Of a stretch of 64,000 bases of DNA, positions 1 through 11,803 are shown one piece after another (position 1 is the stretch's first letter; every line of letters begins with the position of its first letter). The translations under genes were made by a program, and so were the position numbers. The DNA comes from Rhyacichthys aspro. Its lineage: Eukaryota; Chordata; Actinopteri; Gobiiformes; Rhyacichthyidae. Below the pieces are notes generated by a model. That model ran no database searches and was not told the DNA's origin. It saw nothing but the letters and a program-made list of their open reading frames with translations. The stretch is from assembly GCA_036850595.1 (NCBI GenBank), contig CM072159.1:28626280-28690279 (forward strand). The letters are read 5' to 3'.

Positions 1-22
1 TTTCTCTCTGTGTCATGTCAAG

Positions 23-3000
23 TACCTGGAGCTGCGTTTCAACAGAGCCACTCGTCTGCTGGGAACTGTGCTCTTCATTGTGCAGACGGTGAGTAAGAAT
101 TCAACAAGGTCACACCAAAACTATGTCAGGACCGTGACCTCAGTGGCTCTAACCTCTGAGGATGAGGCACCTGTGGGTAAATAATCATATTACTATCCCC
201 TTTTGTATTGTTGCAGGTCCTCTACACTGGAATAGTCATTTATACTCCTGCTCTTGCTTTGACTCAAGGTACATAATGGTTGTCTAACATTAGTAACTGA
301 AGCCACATAAAGCTGCTGGTTTTGCTCATTTCAGTGGCTGCTGTATAATGTATTCTTCTCTTTTTAGTAACAGGGATGAATCTATGGGGTGCAATAGTGT
401 CCACTGGAGTGGTTTGTACCTTCTACTGCACAATGGTGTGTGGAAAACAAAATTAATCATAACCCATGACTGAACAATAGACCTTTTTGTGTCATAATAT
501 TTTGATTTGGTTTACTTTATTGTTGCAGGGAGGTTTGAAGGCAGTGGTGTGGACTGATGTATTTCAGGTTGGTTTTGGGAAGAAGGGACACAAATAAGTC
601 AAAATAGGTGGTTCAAATGGTTTTACTGGTATTAAATAATGTCTGTTGGTTAGAGTTAATGGGCAAATGCCATATCTTCGGTGTCACATTCTTTAAGATT
701 AAGTTTATACCTGTTGTATCAAAAGTCATGTTAACAATGTACTAAAGCGACAATAGGATTTGAGTTATGGACAATGTAAAAGGTGAGAAGGTACTGTATG
801 TGTCTTGACCTACCTGCTAATAAAGTCCACCTTGTGTTTTACTTAACTTAAATAATTGTAGTAAGTAGGAGTAAAATGCAGCATACATACATAAAAAGGG
901 GTTCTATGTAATCCTTTTGTAAAGTTATAATAGCAGCTCTATCTGTGACATATTTGAATGGACATCAAAATACACACAAAAATTCACAGCAGAACTTGAA
1001 AAATGTGGACCCTAGATAAACTATGGCCATGGCAGTTGGGTATTTAAAGTAACTGGTGGTTTGACTGATAACAAATAGTGAGAATATTTTGTTTCAGATT
1101 TCAAGTTACATGTCTTTATTTCTTCAAACTTCAAAAAAATCACAGTGTGAAACATCAGTTTTTTACTAAAACTTCTGGGCCGAATGCAACAATGTTATCT
1201 CAGTTCAACACAGAGCTTTAACTAGATAATCCTGCATTACCTCCCTTTATTCTGTGCAGGTTGGTGTCATGTTAGCAGGCTTCCTCGCCGTCATTGTCAG
1301 AGCTGTGGTTTTACAAGGCGGGGTCTCTCCCATCGTCAGAGATTCACAACAAGGAGGAAGACTCAACTTCTGGGAGTAGGCTAAGTCTGGATTTATCTGC
1401 ACTTAATCGAGTAATCAACATGTTTTAAATCAATCTGTTGTTTGGTTGATGACAGCTTTGACATCAACCCCCTGAGGAGACACACTTTCTGGACCCTTAC
1501 CTTTGGCGGGACATTTGTGTGGGTCAGTATTTATGGCATCAACCAGGCCCAAGTTCAGAGATACATCTCCTGCAAAAGCATCACTCACGCCAAACTGTGA
1601 GTTACATTTGTTCTATTATTTATACAAAAAACCTCACTTTGAATAAATGCTTAGCTAATGAAATGTCTGTGCATGTCCCTTTTTCCTTCCAGATCTTTGT
1701 ATATTAACCTCTTAGGCCTGTGGTGCATCTTGCTGTGCTCAGTTTTTGCAGGAATGTGCCTTTACTCCATTTATAAGACCTGTGACCCTTGGAGCGCTGG
1801 ATTGATCTCAGCCCCTGATCAGGTCTGAATGGTCTCAACAGTGACCTTTATAAAGCCAAAGCAAAGCATTAAACAGGCACCTGTGATCTAATTGTTTTAC
1901 ACTAAACTTCCCAGAAATTTTTATCACATTTTGATCATTATTTACCAATTTATTTTTAGTCTTGCCAAACACGTGTAAATTGACCTCTGTCTTCCTGCAG
2001 CTGATGCCATATTTGGTGATGGACATCTTAGGAAGCTATCCTGGGCTTCCTGGACTGTTTGTTGCAGCAGCATACAGCGGATCACTGAGGTTAATATGTT
2101 CAAATGACAATTTTGTTATGTAGATATGTTGTGGGGTGTAACAGCAACGTATAAACCTTTAGCCGCTGAGATATGACTCCTGCTACTTTGGCTAATACAA
2201 AATAGCGTCTGTAGTCACTTTTTTACTTTCAAAACTGATTTATTTTCCATTGACAAGGAGTAAAATGTTTATAAATTCAGTTAAATCCGAGTTTTAATTG
2301 TCTTTGTCCTAATACTATTAAAATGCATTACCTATGTACCCAAACTCCAGATGAAAAATAATAATAAAATAAATCTTTTGTATGGGTTGGATGGTATATT
2401 AAGCTGTATCGTGATTGAGAAACTAAATGTACATTTCTTGTCATTTCCAGCACAGTGTCTTCCAGCATCAATGCGCTGGCTGCAGTGACAGTGGAGGATC
2501 TGATCAAACCTTACACAAACATGTCCGAGAAACGTTTGGCCGGGATTTCAAAAGGATTTAGTAAGAAAACTGTTGCTACCTTTGAGTTTTAATTTTTTTT
2601 TTAATTACTGTGATGTTTCTGACGGTTTGTGTTGCAGGTTTGTTGTACGGGATTGTGTGCATTGGGATGGCGGGACTGGCCTCTCTTATGGGAGGGATCT
2701 TACAGGTAGAGAAGGGCGTATATACTTAAGAATTTACAACTGCAAAAGTGAAATATTTTTGTGTAACTTCTGTTGTGTTTTCTCAGGCAGTCATCAGTAT
2801 TTTTGGTGTTATCGGCGGTCCCTTACTTGGCCTTTTCATGCTGGGTATTCTCTGCCCTTTTGCTAATTCAAAAGTATGCTCTATTTCTATGTATCATTCA
2901 AATGTCCCATATAAACACACATAATTAATTTGTGTTGTTTTCCAGGGCGCTCTGTCAGGCGTAGTCTCAGGGTTTGCGTTGTCTCTTTGGGTGGGCATCG

Positions 3001-4086
3001 GTTCCCAGATATACCCTGCGCCTCGTGAAATGACACAACCACTGCCACTGGCCACTGAGGGCTGTAACTTCTCTACTGCCCACATCCACAACTGGACGTC
3101 CACTGCTCTTCCAACACAGTCTGTCTATGTCACTGCAGCACCAACGAACAGGTGTGTGTCTAAATGGTCTCTCAAAGATTCTTCTGAGGAGCATGAGGAC
3201 TGTAGTTTCTGTTACAAAAGTATAATATCTTGTGTACTATTGTATCCCAGGCCTGTGCTGGCAGATACGTGGTACTCCTTGTCGTACCTGTACTTCAGTC
3301 CCATCGGTACCATAACTGCTGTCTGTGTGGGAATCATCGTTAGCCTTTTCTCAGGTAAGGGCCACTTTACATTGATTATTGTTATTTAATATTCTATTGG
3401 AAATTGCAATAGTAAATGTGGGTGCTTTTTTACACTGCCAAACTGGAATATATATATGTTATTTCCTCTTCTCTCATTGTACTTCCACTGTCTATAATAC
3501 AAAACTCTCCATAACAGCTAACCTTATGGCAGGAGATGATGATGGTCCAAATGTGGAGCCAACAATAAGAATTAACATGACAAACTTTGTGTTAAAAATC
3601 ACCATACATGAAAATGGTTTTAAATGGTTTAAATGTTCCTTTTCCATCTTAAGATAAAATCTGTTTTTTGTGTCATTCATAAACAAATCATTGGTTATTT
3701 TGTATTTCAAGGTTAGTAGTTAGGAGAGTATTAAATGATAAATTCACACAGGTTCATTTTCCTTGTCAAAAATCACTGCTTGCTTTTTGTGGTTGCATCC
3801 TACAGGAGGCAAACAGCTCCAAGTAGAAACAAAGCTTACTTTAATGAGAGAAGACACAACCCTGTTTCAGATGTACAAGTTTTTCAAACACAGAGTAAGT
3901 GTTACAGCTGAAAACAATACAAACTGATCACATGACTACAACCTGGTGACTTTTCTTCCTTTGTACTCTTTTTTTCTTGAGGTTCTGAAACAAAAGGGAC
4001 AGCTCGACTTGACAAATCACAGCCCGAGGAAAGTGGGCAACTCAAATCCAGCTTTTGTTGATGTTGAACTGAACTCTACAAACTGA
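23..4086 (+). CDS. slc5a8l: Sodium-coupled monocarboxylate transporter, SLC5A8-like (5' part missing)
   Basis: Plasma-membrane Na+/solute symporter of the SLC5 family; SLC5A8 members move lactate, short-chain fatty acids and nicotinate. Fifteen exons splice in frame: 23-88, 217-268, 368-435, 529-567, 1260-1375, 1456-1596, 1693-1822, 2001-2089, 2451-2560, 2638-2705, 2787-2873, 2946-3151, 3251-3354, 3806-3894, 3982-4086, giving 489 residues. Human SLC5A8 has about 610, so roughly the first 120 residues lie off the left edge. Recognisable stretches are YLELRFN, GGLKAVVWTDVFQVG, YGINQAQVQRYISCKS, SAPDQLMPYLVMDILG, AYSGSLSTVSSSINALAAVT and SYLYFSPIGT, all close to SLC5A8. Two N-glycosylation sequons (NFS, NWT) fall in the last large extracellular loop, exon 2946-3151. 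The tail keeps the SLC5A8-type NPAF...ELNS segment but stops soon after, without the T-R-L ending of human SLC5A8. SLC5A12 and SLC5A6 fit less well. The split between slc5a8 and a teleost slc5a8-like paralogue cannot be settled from this window. Confidence 0.9.
568..1259. other. Intron of the SLC5A8-like gene
   Basis: AT-rich intron of 692 bases between exons ending at 567 and starting at 1260. I see no gene, repeat family or strong motif in it. Confidence 0.7.
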
Positions 4087-4359
4087 TTTTATTACAATTC
4101 TTAAACACCGAGCCTCACTAACTTGCATGTTCTTAGGAGTCTTCTCAGGTTTCCCTTCAAAGATTGTGATTCACAGAATATAGTCTGAAGTAACATAATC
4201 TTATCTATGTTTCTGCCTTTGTAAAGTCATTAACATACAAACTAGAGCTAAAAGCATAAGGCTACGACCGTCCACTGTCTTATAGTAGTGCTTCAAAGAC
4301 TGTTTAAGCTTTAACATAGTCCGGTCAATCACTTATTCATTCAGTTGTCCTAATGTGTC

Positions 4360-4365
4360 AATAAA
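4360..4365 (+). terminator. Poly(A) signal of the SLC5A8-like gene
   Basis: A canonical AATAAA lies 274 bases after the stop codon on the + strand, giving a short 3' UTR. The next gene, ETFRF1, runs towards it on the other strand, and its own signal lies about 190 bases further right, so the two transcripts converge but need not overlap. Confidence 0.6.
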
Positions 4366-4550
4366 GTAGAATGATATAGTTATAACTCACTAGAAATATT
4401 TTATTTTAATGCAGGTTAAAATATTTAAAAAAAATAAAAACTGGTTGTTTCAGGGCTTAGGTGAGAGTGCTTTTTACACTTTTGACCTTCAGTGCCTGTG
4501 TCAAATGCTATTAAAACACAGTTCTGTAAAATACAAGACTATTTTTGTTC

Positions 4551-4556
4551 TTTATT
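4551..4556 (-). terminator. Poly(A) signal of ETFRF1
   Basis: TTTATT on the + strand reads AATAAA on the - strand, 322 bases after the ETFRF1 stop codon. Another AATAAA-like site exists nearer the stop at about 4815, so the used site is uncertain. Confidence 0.45.
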
Positions 4557-4877
4557 TAATTTAGTATAATAAAAAAAAGTTTGGCATGCATAAACTTGAA
4601 ATGCATTTGTATAATGTGCACACACTTTGCATTTATATTTAAATAACAGGACATCACACATAAAAAAGATGTCATTTAGCTCTTAACATTACAGACATGC
4701 AGCTATCAACAATATTTAAAGCTCAAATATTGTTCAAACTCAAGCCTTTTCAATCCATAATATTATAACCTATAATCCGTGGTTCAAAACAAAACCAGAT
4801 ATGTACAGCTTGTGAATAAAACATTCATCAGACTCGCAGATAATGGTTTTAAAGGTTTTGGTTTTAGAGTCCATCCC

Positions 4878-5218
4878 TTAATGTTCTGTCTCGTAGTATC
4901 TCTTTTTCATAGCTCTGTACTTTCTTAGATAATACATTGCCTCGAGTTCTTTTATGACAAAATCTCCCTTGGCCACTAGTTGCTTGATCTTCTCTGGGTC
5001 TGTCACATCTTTGTTCTTCATAAAAGCTGCCTTAAGACGCTCTCTGAAATACACTGAGCCTTTGGGATAATGACGACCCAAATAAAGCAGCTGTGGAGAC
5101 AAAAGAAATAAAAGACAGTCACATTTCTGCAGTCAAAATAAATGTAGCCTACAGCAAATGTGAATTTACTTACATTTTTGTAAAGTCTAATGACCTCGGT
5201 CCTTAAAGGGTTAGCCAT
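4878..5218 (-). CDS. etfrf1: Electron transfer flavoprotein regulatory factor 1 (LYRM5)
   Basis: Small mitochondrial LYR-family protein that in mammals binds electron transfer flavoprotein and displaces its FAD. Two coding exons: 5174-5218 (ATG at 5218, 15 residues) and 4878-5090 (70 residues plus TAA), giving 85 residues against 88 in human. The join is phase 0 with a GTAAGT donor and a CAG acceptor. The product begins MANPLRTEVIRLYKN and continues LLYLGRHYPKG; later it has KNKDVTDPEKIKQL and ELEAMYYLRKYRAMKKRYY, nearly residue for residue with human LYRM5. The LYR position reads LYK, as it does in human. A 370 bp gap separates its ATG from that of DNAI7 on the opposite strand, so the pair share a promoter region. 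The start is chosen from homology; no other in-frame ATG precedes it in the exon. Confidence 0.95.
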
Positions 5219-5586
5219 ATCACGAGAAGGGCACTTGGGACTTCAGCAAATAAAACAGACAGAAATAATGTATGTTAAAAAGAAAGGGAAAGTGAAAAAG
5301 TGCAGTACGTGCCGAAGAAGATAAATCCCACAGAGTTAGCCACAGCTAGCTAGCGTCTCACCATTTAAGGCAGACACCACAGAGAAAACACGAACTGTTG
5401 TTTAATCTGCAGCATTTTCTGAAGTTGCGCGATTTTAAAAATAATTTGTCCTTCCTTTGTCTCCTGCGGTTGAGGACAGTAAAATTTAGCCGTATGTCAA
5501 GTCCTGCTGTCGCAAATAGAAAACAAACGAACACGCATGCGCCGGTGTTACTATGGTTACCAAGACGCTGAAGAGTGAGTGTGAGA
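5219..5586. promoter_or_regulatory. Bidirectional promoter of ETFRF1 and DNAI7
   Basis: The interval between the divergent start codons. Seen directly: ACGCATGCGCC at 5533-5543, close to the NRF1 consensus, and GTTACTATGGTTAC at 5547-5560, close to the palindromic RFX X-box (GTTGCC/AT/GGYAAC type, with about two mismatches). NRF1 commonly drives nuclear genes for mitochondrial proteins and RFX factors drive ciliary genes, which suits the two flanking genes. No TATA box is evident. The 5' untranslated ends are not resolvable. Confidence 0.7.
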
Positions 5587-8500
5587 ATGGTGAGTGTTTT
5601 CATTTTTTATGTAAAGGCTTTCTAAGTTATGTGGCTAGGATTAAATAAACAACTCCTCTTTTTACAGTATTAAAATCAAATGATATATCGTTATTAAAGA
5701 CAAAAACATTAAGGCAATCGCTAACACTCGACAATGAACGAGTAAGAATCTTGCTAGCTGCTATCTAGGAAAATTGCAAATAATGTTATTAATATGCTTC
5801 TTCCTGTCTTTCCCCTACACTGTTCTTGTAATTGACTGTAATGCATGCCATTCTGTAACCTTCCCTCTGCTTTCTTTTATGAATTATAGCCACCCAAGAA
5901 AGAAAAGGTACGAGACAGTCAGAAGCACCTTATCTATCTTGTTATCATGTTAATTGTCAGACATAGTGAAGCTAGGGTAGGAAGGACATATGTATTCTGC
6001 AACACACTGTAATTTGTAATTTAACTGGTCTTCAGGCGTCCAAAAAGGGCCGTAAGCTTACCAAGGCTGACAAGGCAAAACTGCAGCGAGAGGAAGAAGA
6101 GAGGAGGCTACAAGAGGAGGGTAAGTACATCATTCACAGAAAAGGTCATTTAGACCTGGACCTGTTTCTATAGACTTCAGGGACGCCAGGAGGGATCTTT
6201 GGGTCTTCAATGTACATTTAACTTGAAGCACATAAGACATAAAATACATAAATCAATGGACAAACAAAAGTCATGCTTTAAAGGCAAATCCTCATCATAC
6301 AAAATCAAAACGCATATGCAACCAGCCACTTACGCCTATTCTCCATCATGTCATGCTAGTAAAAAGGAAAAAATAAATAAATAAATAAATAAAATACCAA
6401 GACCATTATGCTTTTGGATGTTTTTAAATGATTTGATTTTCTCAATGTGAATTTTGTGGTGACTCCAACCCTACTCTTCTTTTAATTTGCAGAGGAAGCC
6501 CGACAACAGGCAGAAAGAGACAAACAAGAAAAATTGGAGAGAAAGAAAAAGGAAAAGGTGTTGCAGGAGCTTGAGTTAAAGGTATGGTCATTTAAATCAA
6601 ATGCTGAGCTCTGTTTAATGCAAATGAAACAGCTTAATACATCCTTGTAAGTATTTAGGATTTACAAAGAAGAGAGGGTGAGCTGAACGAACTGCGCCAT
6701 CTGCTGGAAGACAATCACTCTGCAGTAGTTCAATGGAAAGCAGAGGAGGCAGAAAAAGCCCAGGTGAGCATCTCTGTCATTTATAAAAGTTAGATGAACA
6801 CTCCTCTAATGACGCAGAGTGCTGTTTGGTTGCAGTGGGAAAACTACATGCGCTGTGATGGCACTCCCAACCCAGGTATGCAGCAGGAAATCAACACATA
6901 CATGAGTTTATGGAGAGAAGATCCTGAAGTTAACGTCACACGTGTGTTGGAGCAATGCCGAGGTGCTTTGCAGGTTTGTATTAGTATTTATTTGACTTTG
7001 ACTCATATCAAAAATAATAATCCAGATTTTATGCATGAATTGAATCGTCAATGCCTTTTTCAGTTTTAGAAATACATATATCCCCACCTCATGACTGCTA
7101 CTATAACCATTCAAGTCAGCTGCTATTGAATAATGTTTTCTCTGTAATTATTTTTTGGCAACTTGTCATATACATACCAATCACAAAAAATACTTGAGGA
7201 ATGGGAAATCTAAATGTCTTTGTCCCATATTTTTGTATCTTACAGTTGATAGAGAAGCTTCAAGATCTTCTGAGAGAAGCCTCAAATCCATTGGACATCC
7301 AAAAATACCAGGAGGCTCTCACAAATTTACAAGAACTCATCCATTTAAAACACAATCGTGCCACTGAGGAAATTCTCAAGGTACATGAAGCCTTACGAAA
7401 TACACTATTATATTATATGTCTGGTTTAGTGTATGTAAACGCCTCATGTAACTGTTTTGTGTCTTTAATAAACTATTGAAGGAGGCCAGTGCAAACATAG
7501 ACACGGAGACAGGGAACATGCAAACTATGATCAAAGATGAACATGTTACTCTTTGTGTTTGGGCCAACCTCAACAAGAATCCAAGGTTAGTGAAAAAAAC
7601 GTGTTAGCACATTGTGTCACTGTCTTATGTTTTGAATACATCTCTGCGTATTCCAGGTTTAAAGGCTTGAACTTTGACAAGGTCGGCCTGGGTTTTGAGA
7701 TTCCCAAGCAGCTTGCTCTAAGTAGCATTGGTGTCCGGATTATTCACACACGATACGACCACCTCTCTCTGTTGGCCCGGATGGCTCACCTGAGAATGCA
7801 CACACCCAGCCGCAGGTACTTTTGGGCTAAATCTGGTGCTCAAGTGCCTAAAGAATCCACTCACTTGTAGAAACAGGAAGCAATTGAACCTCCTCTGGGT
7901 TCAATTAATCTTAAACTGAGTCCAAGATTTACAATTCCTGTCATTTTGAGGCAATTATCCACTACAAAAAACATAGTAATAGCGTGTGTTCTATTTTCTT
8001 AAACTATATATACTATATACTTATTATATGCTACCACTTTTACACAAGGCATCTGTAATGGACTGGAAGTGTATCTGTACATCTTCCTGCCCACAGGTCA
8101 CTTTCAGGTGGGGAGGCTATGCCAGCAGACGTAGCTTTAACTGAACACGAGGAAATAAAAACAGCAGAGGAGGTGAAGGAGCCTGACGTCATGCAACACA
8201 CAAATGTGGAAGAGGAAGTGCAGTCTGTCCACAAGTCTGTAGGTGGGAAGGTGAGATCAGGAGGTAGTTACTTAATAATTCTAAAAATGGCATCTGTTCT
8301 AGTCTTAACTCCCGTACCCATCTTTCAGAGCACCAGTCGGACTAGTTTACACTCCACAAGAACCAGCATCCACTCAGTAGAGAGCCGTCAGAGCCAGATA
8401 CAAACACAGATAGAGGCTCTGAACGGTAAGAGTTACCAAACAAGTTAAAGCCAGAAAACTATTGTATAACAATAATGAACAGAATTAATTTTAACCACGG

Positions 8501-10990
8501 TTTTCTCTAGTTTCAGTCGAAGGGGGCTTGGTTTCACCTTTTCCCCAGCTCACGCCAATAGAGACCACTGAGAAAATGCAAGTGGTGGACCTGTTGCGGT
8601 ACACTCCTCTTGGTGGGGTCTTCTACTATAACGTGTTTCACTTGCCTCCACAGGCGCAACACATCAACGGCTGGATAATAAGACAGGTCAGGAGGGTCAC
8701 TTTTGGTTTTAACTAGAGCGCTGTGGAGAAAAGAAGGCTGGCTTTACATTTCCCATTCCCGGTTTTGCCTAGATCTTGGACACAGGATTAGAGGTGTTCC
8801 CTTACCCACAGGAGAGTCCTCAGATCCACGGATCAGTCAGTGGCAAATTAGATGACATCGAAACCCTCAGCAGCCCTCTTGTTGGTGTCTCTGTGACGCT
8901 GCCTGACAATGTGGTGTTCTTGGAAAATCCCCAAGTGGCTCTCTGGGATGCTGCAAGTAAGACAGGCCTCTTCAATAACATCAAGTAGACCTAAACACTG
9001 CACACGCATAATGGACATTGATTACTGAATTAGGAAAGCTGTGGAGAATGGATGGCATCACCGACGTCAACTACAACAAAGCAGAAGCCACGATCTCCTT
9101 CAAGACGGACTCTTTCCAGCCATTTGTTTTGATACAGGACACTTACTCCAACTTTCCCTTCCAGAGCTGGGAGTTGAGGCCACTTGGTCAAGACTCAGCT
9201 CTTTTCACGATTAACGGAGCCCTCCTGAACCTCAGCATCACTGTTAAGGTTAGACACAGCAAAAAGATGTAGAAGCGCAATTCTGGTTTTATTTATGTTG
9301 ATTTGTTTCACAGGGAAACCAGTGTATGTTGCAGTCCCAAGAAGACCTCTCTCATCTAACAGGGAAGTGGATGACTAGCACTAACCTGCAAAGAGCCATG
9401 CAGAACACTGGGATCAATATCTTTGTCAATGAGTTCACGGAGAAATATGTCAGGACCTGCGGCAAGGTCAGCGTCTCCTTAGAACTTGTAACATTGAGAG
9501 AAAATCAGTTTGGATTAATATTAATAAGCAGTAACGCAACTCTAAAGCCTATGCAAAATAACTGACTAATAATATATGCAGCTTTTTTGTGATTTTAAAG
9601 GGGGTGGAGTACTTCTTTACAGCTGCTGTGGTGGTGTCAATCAACACTTAGTTTAGGGAAGCAGATACACACATGGAATATATATATAATATAATAAAAA
9701 CAGTGTGCTGCAGTAAATGAGACATGATAAAATACATTATTACATCTAAAAGCAGAAATATCTAATTTAATATTTAATTGTGGATTACACAATATGCTCA
9801 ATACACAATATACAATACTCAATACCATGCATAAGTCTTACTTCACCGTTACCCTTGTAATGTTTAAGTAAACCATAAATGGCTTTATTTGAATGCCTCT
9901 AGAAAATACAGTAAATATGTGTGCCATATGAAAAAATGGTCAGTGTTTATAGTGACTTCCCCAGACACTTGAGCAATACATTAGCATCAGGAAACTATAC
10001 ATGTGGTATTTAAGATGTTATTAAGGCTTGAAGAATTAGGAGAGGTCAATGCCAAACCAGACTGGAAGATTTTTGTTTTGGGGTTTAATTTCTGCCAGTG
10101 CTATTTGAGATATTGTCTGAATTGATGGGACCATGATCACTGTTTTTAAAACTGTTATATCTGAACTTAAGTGGCCTAAGAGTTAAAGCAGAACTGTAGG
10201 AGAGATTATTTGGGCAAATGAATATATCTGAGGGGATGTGGCAGCTCATAAACCTGTCACTGATACTCAGTGTCTGTACTGGGCAGATGCCATACTACCC
10301 TTGTGTCCTTTTAATGAAGAATCATTGACTTTTTACATTCAGACATATTTTCACTGTGCTGTTTGTTCTTCCTTCTCTTTAGGACCCACTAATAGAGCAC
10401 TCAGCCTATGAACAGATGGCTCTATTCGCCTCGGCCTGTGCTTTTTCATGGAGCAAGTGGAATGCCAAATGTGGCCCTGAGCATCTGGTCATGCAGGTAT
10501 TCTTATCACTTAATGAAGTAAACTGACAACACAGCCACATTGTTCCAATCACTTCCTGGTCTAAAAAAATGTGGTTATAAGCTTATGAAGTCTAGACATA
10601 AATGACACCTTGTTGGAAAGAAGGAGGAAGAAGTCAGAAAAAAGTAAAAGTAGTGGTTTTTTAACTGCTGTAATTTTAAAGGAAAATATTTTGCTGCCTC
10701 ATTTTCCATTTGAGGTCTCTGAGCACCTCGACCCCAGCCCCGTGCCTAAAACCCAGTGGAGTCTGTACCTGCTCGGGGCCCAGAGGAGTCAGAAGTTAGA
10801 GATCACAGAGAGCAGCAAGGCCTTTTGTCCCGACCACTGTCCCGGCAGTGAGTTCCACTCCACTTTTATCCACATGCTGCAGGACAACATGAGCACCGAG
10901 GCCACTGCACGGTCCAGAAAGTCCCATTATCTGTTTGTGGACACAGTTCAGAGTCTGCTCTGTGCCACTAGACCACTGCTGTATTCATGA
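5587..10990 (+). CDS. dnai7: Dynein axonemal intermediate chain 7 (CASC1 / LAS1-like)
   Basis: Cilium- and flagellum-associated protein linked to axonemal dynein assembly or anchoring. Seventeen coding exons carry phase: 5587-5589, 5890-5907, 6036-6120, 6493-6581, 6659-6763, 6836-6973, 7246-7380, 7482-7585, 7657-7815, 8097-8250, 8329-8425, 8511-8686, 8773-8956, 9034-9248, 9314-9466, 10383-10496, 10715-10990. The product is 734 residues, near the human CASC1 length of 716. The first exon carries only the ATG, which splices to give MPPKKEK. Residues about 10-105 are very Lys/Glu-rich and coiled-coil-like (EEEERRLQEEEEARQQAERD). The middle holds the conserved blocks ENYMRCDGTPNPGMQQEIN, CVWANLNKNPRFKGLNF and LLRYTPLGGVFYYNVFHLPP. 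Residues about 300-370 are acidic and Ser-rich and probably disordered. The C-terminal part, GLEVFPYPQESP onward, ends LCATRPLLYS. It sits head-to-head with ETFRF1 and tail-to-tail with IRAG2, as in human 12p12.1. Confidence 0.95.
9467..10382. other. Large DNAI7 intron
   Basis: Intron of 916 bases before the penultimate exon; AT-rich, with short TA runs near 9680. Nothing else recognised. Confidence 0.7.
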
Positions 10991-11013
10991 ACCTGAAAAG
11001 GAAAGATTTTTTG

Positions 11014-11019
11014 AATAAA
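11014..11019 (+). terminator. Poly(A) signal of DNAI7
   Basis: AATAAA begins 24 bases after the DNAI7 stop codon, so the 3' UTR is only about 45 bases. Cleavage would fall near 11035, almost exactly where the facing IRAG2 transcript should end. Confidence 0.75.
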
Positions 11020-11050
11020 AGTCTTGACTGTATTTTATAGAGTTGGCTAC

Positions 11051-11056
11051 TTTATT
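11051..11056 (-). terminator. Poly(A) signal of IRAG2
   Basis: TTTATT on the + strand is AATAAA on the - strand, about 750 bases past the IRAG2 stop codon. It is the last such site before DNAI7 coding sequence and lies 32 bases from the DNAI7 signal. Other A-rich sites at 11.1-11.3 kb could be used instead. Confidence 0.5.
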
Positions 11057-11803
11057 TGTGCAAAGGTTCACTCATTTTCTTTGGAACATACAAAAGTGTA
11101 CAAATTTAAAACAGTTACAACCACAGCAAAAAACTCAGAAAGGATTAAAAAAAACAACAACTTTGGTGTTAATTTGAACAATATAATTATAATTTAACAA
11201 AAAATAAACATTCACATACCCCACTCTAAACTAATGTGTATATTTTAAAAACACTTCAAAATATGTTTTATTACCAGTGTTTAGAGACTAAAAAAAATCA
11301 TAAAATATGCTCTGCAACGAACAAGGAAATAAAAGGAAAACACCTTCAAATGTTTCCTGATTGTCAAGTGCATGAAATGTGTCATTTAAAAAAACAATGT
11401 TGGCACACTCAAAGAGCCATTGTCCATGATGTCTGTCAATGGAGAACTGGCCACAGGTCCACTGTGTGACTCAGTACGATCTTCAATCATAGCATCATTG
11501 GTCAAACCACTGTCTACAGTCTGCACTGTCTTGTGAAGTTACCAAAAACATGATAGAAAAAGAGTTGTGACCACCCCGAGCTGCTTCCTTATCTAAACAC
11601 AAAAACTACACACACAGACTAACTACTTTAGCAAACGTGAAGTGATGCATAAACTCCTCCAGCGGGTTAACAATCCCCTGAGGCCAGGCCTGTGCTGTGA
11701 AAGTCTGTGTGGTTTTCAGGCACCAGGAAACGTCTGTACAGCCCTAATTCAAGAGTTGTCACAGTCTCTAGAGAGGGCCGATGGCTGCTAGCACCCTTCA
11801 GTC

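Noticed and set aside
2979..3389. 136-codon ORF as a separate gene
   Set aside because: It is two transporter exons plus the retained intron between them, in one open frame.
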